Below the pieces are notes generated by a model. That model was not told the origin of the DNA and ran no database searches. It was given only the letters and a program-made list of their open reading frames with translations. A program made the position numbers and the translations under genes. From contig JAUWMW010000180.1 of NCBI GenBank assembly GCA_030612965.1, positions 1 through 5,000 on the forward strand: a DNA stretch of 5,000 bases, read 5' to 3'. The DNA is from a bacterium. GTDB lineage: Bacteria; Zixibacteria; MSB-5A5; GN15; FEB-12. Each line of letters starts with the position of its first letter. Positions within the stretch are counted from its first letter, which is position 1. Shown here one piece after another: positions 1 through 5,000 of this stretch.

Positions 1-1466
1 TCGACACATTCGTCGTACGTAAATTGCCCCGTGTGCAGCATGACATCGGCGACAATCCGCATGGCGCGAAAACGAATCCCGCCAAGTACACCCAGCCATC
101 TGACCGCGTCCTCCTCGCCATAGAGACCATGATGGTAGACCGCTTCCTCGCAGTAAAGCGCCCAGCCTTCAATCATCATGAAGTTGTAGGCCCAGCGTCG
201 CACCGGATCAGGGTGCCGTCCGGCCAGTTGCATCTGCAAGTGATGCCCGGGATAGGCCTCATGCACCACCGAGCCGCGAAAACCGCGTCGATGAATGTAC
301 CTGAACCGTGCCTCCAGTTGATGTCGGTCAAGGTCCTCCGGCACCGGACGGACATAGAAGTAACCGTGCTGAATGCTGTCGAAGGGGCCGGCCGGTTGGT
401 AAGCAATACCGGTGATCATGGTGCGCAGGAAGGCCGGCGTTTCGACCACACTCATCGGTGCGATATCGTCGGGCACCGTGATATAGTCGCTTTCCTCAAG
501 GAAGATGCGCACTTGCTCCGCTTCCCAGTTGTAGTAGTTCAGAATATCCTCACGCGAGAAACCGGCCGGGACAAAGACGGAGTCACTGCCGTTCTGGTGA
601 TGATCCTCGATATATGCCTCGTGAGCCTGGTATGCACGGTCGGCCTCAGCCAGCAGACGGCTCCCGATGGCCAGGAGTGAGTCGCTGTCATATTCAAGGA
701 AGTACTCGTTGCTCAACTTGTAGTCGAAGTTCTTTTTGCCGATCGCAAACGACGTCGGCTCACCGGGCGTGATTTCTGAAAGAAAGGTGGAGAATTCGGT
801 CATCGCTTCGCGGGCGGCGGTCGAGATTTTCAGAATCTTGTCGGCCTGATCCGGAAACTGGTTCATCAGTTCGGCGGCCATCGCACGATAAAAGGTCTGC
901 CCCGACTCAAGGGTCTCCTGGGCAGCTTCGATATAAATCGGCGGTGGGTTCTTCAGGTTCTTTTTCGCTGTGGCAAAAAGCCTGGGCACCGCCTTCATTC
1001 TGGCGAGCATGGCGACACGCTTTTCATGAAGCGGCGCGTGACCGGATAGGGAGAGGAAGTACAGGCCGTTGACGGCCTCATCGACATAGAGTTGAGGCGA
1101 CTTCTTGTGCCACCGGATTCTTTCCAGGTCCAACAGAGCGATATCGACATACGACTTGACCAACTGGTAGTTGATGCGTTGGTAATCTTCGAGATTGGCT
1201 TTCTTGTATTTGTAAAGACTCTTCTCGAAGCCCTTCAGTTTCCTGATCATGCTCTTCACGCATTTGGATGAGTAGTCGGCCAGATGAAAGTCATGAGCAT
1301 GGATACCCATCTCGGTGGCGCGAACAGGATAAAACGCTTGAAGCGTCTCAAGGATCTCCAAGCAAACGTCCTGAAAGGTTCGACTCTTCTTGGCAGCCGT
1401 TGGGTGAAGCGGAAAACCGATTAAGGTAGAGCTAAGAACGAATACGATTATAATCCTGCGAAGCAT
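1..1466 (-). CDS. Exported DUF885-family putative metallopeptidase, C-terminus cut off by window edge
   Basis: I read this frame codon by codon: it is open from the ATG at 1466 to the left edge, giving 488 visible residues and no stop. Residues 1-24 look like a signal peptide (MLRRIIIVFVLSSTLIGF, then a TAA|KK-like cleavage site), so the protein is probably periplasmic or outer-envelope. The family signature is HEAYPGHHLQ at 402-411 (bases about 234-263), followed by IEGWALYCEE at 432-441. These are the H-E-x4-G-H-H and EGWA motifs of DUF885 proteins, which are placed among zinc-dependent gluzincin-like peptidases. H402, H408 or H409, and E433 are candidate metal ligands, with E403 the likely catalytic base. 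The substrate is unknown; family members are mostly annotated only by the domain. Complete members are usually about 550-620 residues, so roughly the last 60-130 are missing here. The start is supported by a near-perfect Shine-Dalgarno. It lies 60 bases downstream of the rRNA methyltransferase gene on the same strand and may be co-transcribed. No frameshift was seen. Confidence 0.88.
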   Translation of the reverse strand, partial: MLRRIIIVFVLSSTLIGFPLHPTAAKKSRTFQDVCLEILETLQAFYPVRATEMGIHAHDFHLADYSSKCVKSMIRKLKGFEKSLYKYKKANLEDYQRINYQLVKSYVDIALLDLERIRWHKKSPQLYVDEAVNGLYFLSLSGHAPLHEKRVAMLARMKAVPRLFATAKKNLKNPPPIYIEAAQETLESGQTFYRAMAAELMNQFPDQADKILKISTAAREAMTEFSTFLSEITPGEPTSFAIGKKNFDYKLSNEYFLEYDSDSLLAIGSRLLAEADRAYQAHEAYIEDHHQNGSDSVFVPAGFSREDILNYYNWEAEQVRIFLEESDYITVPDDIAPMSVVETPAFLRTMITGIAYQPAGPFDSIQHGYFYVRPVPEDLDRHQLEARFRYIHRRGFRGSVVHEAYPGHHLQMQLAGRHPDPVRRWAYNFMMIEGWALYCEEAVYHHGLYGEEDAVRWLGVLGGIRFRAMRIVADVMLHTGQFTYDECV

Positions 1467-1470
1467 ATTG

Positions 1471-1477
1471 CCTCCTT
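1471..1477 (-). promoter_or_regulatory. Shine-Dalgarno of the DUF885 gene
   Basis: The minus strand reads AAGGAGG, then CAAT, then ATG. This is a nearly ideal ribosome binding site, though its 4-base spacing is slightly short. It fixes the start at 1466, and the signal peptide that begins there agrees. The rest of the 60-base gap (1467-1526) shows no terminator hairpin with a T run and no clear promoter. Confidence 0.75.
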
Positions 1478-1526
1478 CAAATAGTGATCGGCACCAGCGC
1501 TGCAAAACAGAAGTGCATTCCATGAT

Positions 1527-2891
1527 CTAATTACGAAAGAATCGCCCCACTAGTTCGATGTGCATGGTGTGTGGAAACATGTCAACCGGCTGAACCACCG
1601 GCAAATCATAACCCGCCTGCGCGAACGATTTGGCGTCACGGGCGAAAGTCGACGGGTTGCATGAGATATAGAGAAGTTTTTCCGGCTGCATTTCGATGAT
1701 TCGTTTGACTGCTTTGGGATGCAGTCCCGCCCGCGGTGGATCAATGACGAACACCGAGAATCCTTCCTCGCCATTTCGCTGCGACTTCAAGTAATCCCTG
1801 ACGTGACCCTGGTGAAAACTGATATTCTCGATGCCGTTCAGCTCAGCATTTTCTCGCGCCGCCCTGACAGCGTCCTCAACCAGTTCGACACCAACCACGC
1901 GGTCCACTCGGTCGGCGAGGAGGATTCCGATAGTCCCTGCGCCGCAGTAAAGGTCGAGCACCTTGTCGGTCGGCTCCGGTTGAAGCATGTCAAACGCAAC
2001 TCCATAAAGTTTCTGGGCCTGAAGCGAGTTGGTCTGGAAAAACGAATTGGCCCGGATGCGAAAACGACAGTCGAACAGTTGCTCTTCAATGAAGCCGGGA
2101 CCATAAAGGACGTTTTCGGTTTCTCCGACCGCCACGTTCGACAGTTTGCCGGTCTGGTTGTGAATGATCGTTGTGATCTGCCCAAGCGCTTCGGTCATCT
2201 GAGTCACGAAAGTGTCAACCGACGGGAACTCCCCTTGGTTGGTGACCAGGTTGACCATTGTCTGATCGGTGCGCACGCCCTGGCGAATCACCAAAAAACG
2301 CATGTATCCCTCGTGCGTCTTGACGTCGTAAGCCGGGATACCATTCGAGACCGCAAACTGCCGCACCCAGGCGACGATCTCGTTGGACAGTTCGGATTGG
2401 AGGTAGCATTTGTCGAGATCGAAAATGCGGTCGAAATGTCCGCGTTCGTGCAAGCCGAGACGCATCGAATCGTCCTCGGCTACGTGAAACGAAAACTCCA
2501 TCTTGTTGCGATACCAGAATGGATCGTCGACGCCCATAATCTCTTTGACTTCGATAGTGTCGAACCCGCCCAGTCTTTCGAGACAGTCGGCCACTTGTTT
2601 CTGCTTGTAAGAAAGTTGCTGTTCGTACTTAAGGTCCTGCCAGGTGCAACCACCGCATTGGTCGAAATGGGAACAGCGAGCATCGATGCGGAGTTCTGAC
2701 TCCTTGATGATGCGGCGCACTACTCCCTGATCGTAACGAGGCTTCGAGCGCACGATTTCGGCCTCGACTGTCTCACCGGGCAGGCCGCCTTTGAGAAAAA
2801 CTACCTTGCCATCATCAAGATGCGCCACCGACTTGCCGTCGAAAGCCAGGTCCGTGACATCCAACGTGACTATTTTTCCCTTCGCCATCAT
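1527..2891 (-). CDS. rlmD: 23S rRNA (uracil-5-)-methyltransferase, RlmD/RumA type (TrmA family)
   Basis: This enzyme transfers a methyl group from S-adenosylmethionine to C5 of a uracil in 23S rRNA (U1939 for E. coli RlmD; U747 as well for RlmCD enzymes). Numbering from the ATG at 2891 (454 residues), domains in order are: a TRAM RNA-binding domain at about 4-62; a [4Fe-4S] site with C73, C79 and C82 (C-x5-CGGC) and a probable fourth ligand C162; the FFQTN motif at 284-288; SAM-binding VLDLYCGAG at 311-319; the acidic ribose contact E336; DPPRAG at 384-389; the catalytic nucleophile C411 in SCNPS; and the general base E446 in MHIELVG. All key residues are present. The length is close to the 433 residues of E. 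coli RlmD. The frame stays open up to an ATG at 2939, but I chose 2891 because the TRAM homology starts just after it and it forms an ATGA overlap with the upstream gene. The ATG at 2888 is equally possible. The stop is TAG. Assignment to the family is firm, but the exact target base (RlmD, RlmC or RlmCD activity) cannot be read from sequence. Confidence 0.93.
   Translation of the reverse strand: MMAKGKIVTLDVTDLAFDGKSVAHLDDGKVVFLKGGLPGETVEAEIVRSKPRYDQGVVRRIIKESELRIDARCSHFDQCGGCTWQDLKYEQQLSYKQKQVADCLERLGGFDTIEVKEIMGVDDPFWYRNKMEFSFHVAEDDSMRLGLHERGHFDRIFDLDKCYLQSELSNEIVAWVRQFAVSNGIPAYDVKTHEGYMRFLVIRQGVRTDQTMVNLVTNQGEFPSVDTFVTQMTEALGQITTIIHNQTGKLSNVAVGETENVLYGPGFIEEQLFDCRFRIRANSFFQTNSLQAQKLYGVAFDMLQPEPTDKVLDLYCGAGTIGILLADRVDRVVGVELVEDAVRAARENAELNGIENISFHQGHVRDYLKSQRNGEEGFSVFVIDPPRAGLHPKAVKRIIEMQPEKLLYISCNPSTFARDAKSFAQAGYDLPVVQPVDMFPHTMHIELVGRFFRN
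2888..2891 (-). promoter_or_regulatory. ATGA stop/start overlap coupling CDF transporter and rlmD
   Basis: On the minus strand the bases ATGATG contain the start of rlmD (2891 or 2888) and the TGA stop of the transporter (2890-2888). Upstream of the start there is only a weak purine stretch (GGGAAG, about 12 bases away). Re-initiation by ribosomes finishing the transporter is therefore the likely way rlmD is translated. Confidence 0.7.
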
Positions 2892-3805
2892 GATCGCGAA
2901 ACTTCCCGGTCGTGACAAGTGTTGTCGTGATCGTTGCATCGCACTTTTTCAATTTGGATAGTACCATGCCCGATTTGGAACTTCTCCCACAGCACCCGAT
3001 TGATCTTAGCGACGACATCCGGCCCGGCCTGAAAATCGGCTTCGTCCAGACAGACGTGGCATGAAAGCGCCACCTCCCTGGAAGACAGCGACCAGATGTG
3101 AAGGTGATGACAGTCCTGCACCTTGTTTATCTGTCGAACGGCATCGAGAACGCTGTCGAAATCGATTCCTTCCGGTGCTGCTTCCAGAAACACCAGCAGC
3201 GCCTCCCTGATCACCAGATATGACGAATAGACGATAGCAAGGGCGATCAGGCAGGAGAGGATGACATCTATGATAACCCAGCCGGTGAGGATGATTATGA
3301 CGCCACCGATGATGACTCCGACCGATGAGACCGTGTCGTAGGCCATGTGGAGAAAGGCGGTCTTCATATTGAGTGACTTGCCTTTCTCGCTATGCAGCAG
3401 CCAGACCGAAACAAGATTGCCCACCAGCCCGATTGTCGCGACAGTGAGAAACAGCCAAGCGTGCGTGATCGGCTGCGGCGCCAACAGGCGCAGATACGCC
3501 TCACGAAGAATGAAGATTGCAATGACCACCAGCGTCACCGCCGAGAGCATGGCCGTCATCACCTCGACCCGTTTGTAGCCGTAAGTGGATCGCTTGGTCG
3601 CTGGCAGACTGGAGCCCTTGACGCCGAACCAGGCCAAAACCAGCGCGGCCACGTCGGACAGATTATGAACGGCGTCGGCTAACAAGGCCAAATAGCCGGA
3701 GATGATACCGCCGACAAACTCGGCCGCTGTAATGCCGAGATTGAACAGTATCGTCCAGGCCAACTTGCGGCCGGATACGTGGCTGTGGGCGTGGTGGTCG
3801 TTCAT
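2888..3805 (-). CDS. Cation diffusion facilitator, CzcD/ZitB-type Zn/Cd efflux protein
   Basis: This is a 305-residue inner-membrane antiporter expected to export Zn2+ (and perhaps Cd2+ or Co2+) in exchange for protons, acting as a homodimer. There are six membrane segments at about 15-37, 39-62, 82-103, 115-138, 150-174 and 177-206. The transport site is HNLSD (H47, D51) in helix 2 and HMAYD (H153, D157) in helix 5. This HD-HD arrangement is typical of zinc/cadmium-selective members, unlike the DD-DD site of YiiP. After helix 6 comes the cytoplasmic ferredoxin-like domain (about 210-288) with HHLHIW (233-238), H250 and H280-GTIQIE, where this family binds regulatory zinc. Two extra potential metal-binding patches are visible: an N-terminal MNDHHAHSHV and a C-terminal tail with C290, H293, C297 and H298. 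The start at 3805 has GGAAG seven bases upstream. The gene is first in the leftward cluster and overlaps rlmD by four bases. The family call is firm; the metal is inferred. Confidence 0.94.
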   Translation of the reverse strand: MNDHHAHSHVSGRKLAWTILFNLGITAAEFVGGIISGYLALLADAVHNLSDVAALVLAWFGVKGSSLPATKRSTYGYKRVEVMTAMLSAVTLVVIAIFILREAYLRLLAPQPITHAWLFLTVATIGLVGNLVSVWLLHSEKGKSLNMKTAFLHMAYDTVSSVGVIIGGVIIILTGWVIIDVILSCLIALAIVYSSYLVIREALLVFLEAAPEGIDFDSVLDAVRQINKVQDCHHLHIWSLSSREVALSCHVCLDEADFQAGPDVVAKINRVLWEKFQIGHGTIQIEKVRCNDHDNTCHDREVSRS

Positions 3806-3812
3806 ATCTGTT

Positions 3813-3817
3813 CTTCC
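3813..3817 (-). promoter_or_regulatory. Shine-Dalgarno of the CDF transporter gene
   Basis: The minus strand reads TGGAAGAACAGAT directly before the ATG. GGAAG sits seven bases upstream, a normal spacing, and supports the start at 3805. Confidence 0.6.
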
Positions 3818-3927
3818 ATTCGTTAGCGCCTAAAATATCGGCAAATTCTCCCGGCGCAACCTATTAACAGTCGACCATCACCATAGTTTCGTACATCAAC
3901 GTATGCAAAACTCAGACTCGACCGCCT

Positions 3928-3959
3928 GTGCCCGCACGATCTGGAAACCATGCGGGCAC
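3928..3959. repeat. Perfect 9-bp inverted repeat with 14-base loop
   Basis: GTGCCCGCA (3928-3936) is exactly mirrored by TGCGGGCAC (3951-3959). The 14-base loop between them itself contains TGG-AAA-CCA (3942-3950). No T run follows on either strand, so a classical intrinsic terminator is unlikely. It could be an operator for a dimeric regulator (the arms are far apart for one), a hairpin in the 5' leader of the leftward transcript, or a dispersed extragenic palindrome. The function cannot be decided from one copy. Confidence 0.65.
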
Positions 3960-4006
3960 GACTATACAAAGTTGCGGAACGAAAATATAAATCGGTCCGG
4001 TCCATG

Positions 4007-4034
4007 TTGACGTCGAGGAATTGAATGTTATATT
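4007..4034 (+). promoter_or_regulatory. Sigma70-type promoter with extended -10 for the polyferredoxin gene
   Basis: TTGACG (4007-4012, five of six matches to TTGACA) is followed by a 16-base spacer and TATATT (4029-4034, five of six matches to TATAAT). The -10 is preceded by TGT, an extended -10 TGn element. Transcription would be expected to begin about seven bases after the -10, at 4041-4042, which is the A of the gene's ATG or the base before it. The assignment assumes a standard housekeeping sigma factor; a Bacteroidetes-like lineage would use a different consensus. Confidence 0.5.
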
Positions 4035-4045
4035 GGGCCGCATGA
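4025..4045 (+). CDS. Possible leader mini-ORF of six codons, overlapping the polyferredoxin start
   Basis: An ATG at 4025 has GAGGAA (4015-4020) four bases upstream, the best Shine-Dalgarno near this locus. It encodes MLYWAA and stops at TGA (4043-4045), which overlaps the polyferredoxin ATG (4042-4044) as ATGA. If the transcript starts far enough upstream, translation of this peptide could feed ribosomes to the main gene, whose own start lacks a Shine-Dalgarno. It is in a different frame from the main gene. If the promoter at 4007-4034 is used, the mini-ORF is not transcribed and the match is chance. It is listed because it bears directly on how the main start is used. Confidence 0.22.
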   Translation: MLYWAA

Positions 4046-5000
4046 AAACGAAAAACATTCGATGGTTTGCCCTCGCGGTCATAACACTGGCCGCCGCGTG
4101 GTTAATGGCGAGTCCGTTGCAGAGGACGACGGCGCAGGATTCCGTTGACTCTCACTCCGGCGCTACTACCTCACAAGTTGAGACCGAGTCCGCAGAACAG
4201 GGCGAGGCTGAGGCTATAGCTCCGCTCGAGGGGGAGAAGCCGGGCGAACGCACCCCACCCGGCCCGATCGATTTCCTGATGACCGGCAAGTTTCTCGGGT
4301 TCGCGGTACTGATGCTGATCGCGGTGGTGCTGTTAATCGGGGGCTGGGTACGGCCATGGGTCCGGATCGCCCTTTTGCTCGTGGCGTTTGTGTTATATGG
4401 ACTCGATTACTTCTTCCCGTTGCACCCATCGCCGATGTGTGCTTCCACCAAGCTGTTTATGTTCAAATTCACCTGGGGTGAGTTTTTCCCGGCTTTCTTA
4501 GCACTATTCGCAGCTATGATGATCCCCAGTCTGATCGGACGCAAGCTGTTCTGTGGGTGGGTCTGCCCGTTAGGGGCGCTTCAGGATCTGGTCAACAAGA
4601 TTCCGTTCAAGCCGCGTTTCAAGAACTTCGATTTCAATCTCTTCAACGCCGTTCGTCTGGGTCTGCTGGCGATGTTCTTCCTTACCTTCTTCGCTGTCAA
4701 AGATCATATCGCTTTCCTCGGCGAGCAAGTCGGCACCGGGGAGGCCCAGAACATGTGGACCGCCTTTGCGGCTTACAGTATGTACGAGCCGGTGAATTTT
4801 TTCGAGTTGCTCCACTGGGGTTGGAATAGCGCCCGGTGGATCATCATGTTGACGATTCTGATCGTGGCCAGTCTGATGCTCTACCGCCCCTTCTGCTACC
4901 TGATCTGCCCGATCGGCGCCTTGACCTGGTTGTTGGAGAAGATCGCGCCCGGTCGCATCAGGATCGACTACGAGAAATGCACTGAGTGCGGCGAATGTAT
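4042..5000 (+). CDS. NapH/NosR-like membrane polyferredoxin (4Fe-4S), C-terminus cut off by window edge
   Basis: The frame is open for 319 residues and runs off the right edge. Visible order: an uncleaved anchor or signal peptide at 7-24; a Ser/Thr/Glu-rich acidic linker at about 32-75; membrane helices near 84-101, 106-124, 147-166, 200-219 and 264-282; CGWVCPLGAL (C171, C175) after helix three; PFCYLICPIGAL (C285, C289) after helix five; and C313, C316 and C319, the opening of a CxxCxxC ferredoxin motif. The paired CxxxCP motifs are the signature of the NapH/NosR/CcoG group, which carries electrons between membrane quinols or cytoplasmic donors and partner redox proteins. Positive charges cluster next to the CxxxCP loops, so the cluster-binding parts should face the cytoplasm and the acidic linker and HPSPMC (C133) the periplasm. 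The ATG at 4042 is chosen because a hydrophobic N-terminus follows; it has no Shine-Dalgarno at normal distance. A TTG at 4033 would add three residues. The partner enzyme is not in the window, so the exact role is open. Confidence 0.85.
   Translation, partial: MKTKNIRWFALAVITLAAAWLMASPLQRTTAQDSVDSHSGATTSQVETESAEQGEAEAIAPLEGEKPGERTPPGPIDFLMTGKFLGFAVLMLIAVVLLIGGWVRPWVRIALLLVAFVLYGLDYFFPLHPSPMCASTKLFMFKFTWGEFFPAFLALFAAMMIPSLIGRKLFCGWVCPLGALQDLVNKIPFKPRFKNFDFNLFNAVRLGLLAMFFLTFFAVKDHIAFLGEQVGTGEAQNMWTAFAAYSMYEPVNFFELLHWGWNSARWIIMLTILIVASLMLYRPFCYLICPIGALTWLLEKIAPGRIRIDYEKCTECGEC

Larger units (their letters stand above)
3806..4041. other. Divergent intergenic region between the CDF cluster and the polyferredoxin gene
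   Basis: This 236-base spacer must carry the 5' control signals for both directions. It contains the transporter's Shine-Dalgarno, an AT-rich stretch near 3831-3846, a GC-rich inverted repeat (3928-3959), an AT-rich block near 3981-3992, a tandem GGTCC pair (3994-4003) and a plus-strand promoter. For the leftward genes the best guess is TTGCGC (3859-3854), a 16-base spacer and TATTTT (3837-3832) on the minus strand. It matches the consensus poorly and is not listed as its own feature. A 60-codon minus-strand frame crosses the spacer but has no ribosome binding site and no recognisable content. I see no riboswitch or known metal-regulator operator that I could defend. Confidence 0.7.

Noticed and set aside
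24..680. Plus-strand frame of 218 codons opposite the DUF885 gene
   Set aside because: It is antisense to the DUF885 motifs HEAYPGHH and EGWALY. No ribosome site or domain is visible.
1719..2699. Long plus-strand frame (326 codons) opposite the rRNA methyltransferase gene
   Set aside because: It lies wholly antisense to a gene with every catalytic and cluster-binding residue of its family. The translation has no recognisable domain, and it is explained by codon bias in the real gene.
3832..3859. Minus-strand promoter TTGCGC / TATTTT for the transporter gene
   Set aside because: Only three of six and four of six consensus matches; similar matches are common by chance in AT-rich spacers. It is mentioned in the intergenic entry only.
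3928..3959. Inverted repeat as an intrinsic terminator
   Set aside because: Neither strand has a T run after the stem, and its location upstream of two divergent genes is not where a terminator would be expected.
3823..4005. Minus-strand frame of 60 codons in the divergent spacer
   Set aside because: There is no Shine-Dalgarno before its ATG, it runs through the inverted repeat, and its composition (Arg/Ser-rich) looks like translated non-coding DNA.
4009..4014. GACGTC palindrome near the polyferredoxin promoter as an operator
   Set aside because: It is six bases only, with no extension of the symmetry, and it overlaps the -35 element by chance-level similarity.
4557..4829. Short frames on both strands within the polyferredoxin gene
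   Set aside because: They overlap the CxxxCP-bearing reading frame and contain no recognisable motifs.

Overview
The window is ordinary-looking bacterial chromosome of moderate GC content. Coding density is high, Shine-Dalgarno sequences are AG-rich, and there is no trace of phage, insertion sequences, CRISPR, tRNA or rRNA. A secreted DUF885 protein, a cation diffusion facilitator and a membrane polyferredoxin point to a Gram-negative bacterium, possibly an uncultured or environmental lineage. This is inference, and no marker in the window fixes the phylum.

Layout: three genes run leftward on the minus strand and one runs rightward on the plus strand. Reading leftward from 3805, they are (1) a 305-residue CzcD/ZitB-type zinc/cadmium efflux protein (2888-3805), (2) a 454-residue RlmD/RumA-type 23S rRNA uracil-5-methyltransferase (1527-2891) whose ATG overlaps the transporter's TGA by four bases, and (3) after a 60-base gap, an exported DUF885 putative metallopeptidase (1-1466) that runs off the left edge. 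No terminator is visible between them, so they may form one transcript. The functions (metal efflux, rRNA modification, peptide hydrolysis) do not form an obvious pathway.

The 236-base divergent spacer (3806-4041) separates this cluster from a plus-strand gene (4042-5000, cut by the right edge). That gene encodes a NapH/NosR-like membrane polyferredoxin with two CxxxCP motifs and the start of a CxxCxxC cluster motif. The spacer holds a 9-bp perfect inverted repeat and a good extended -10 promoter. The promoter is placed so that the polyferredoxin mRNA should begin at or next to its ATG (leaderless). The same bases also spell a six-codon mini-ORF with a strong Shine-Dalgarno and a stop that overlaps the ATG. 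These two readings compete, and this is the most interesting point in the window. I see no convincing evidence of a wholly new biological system.
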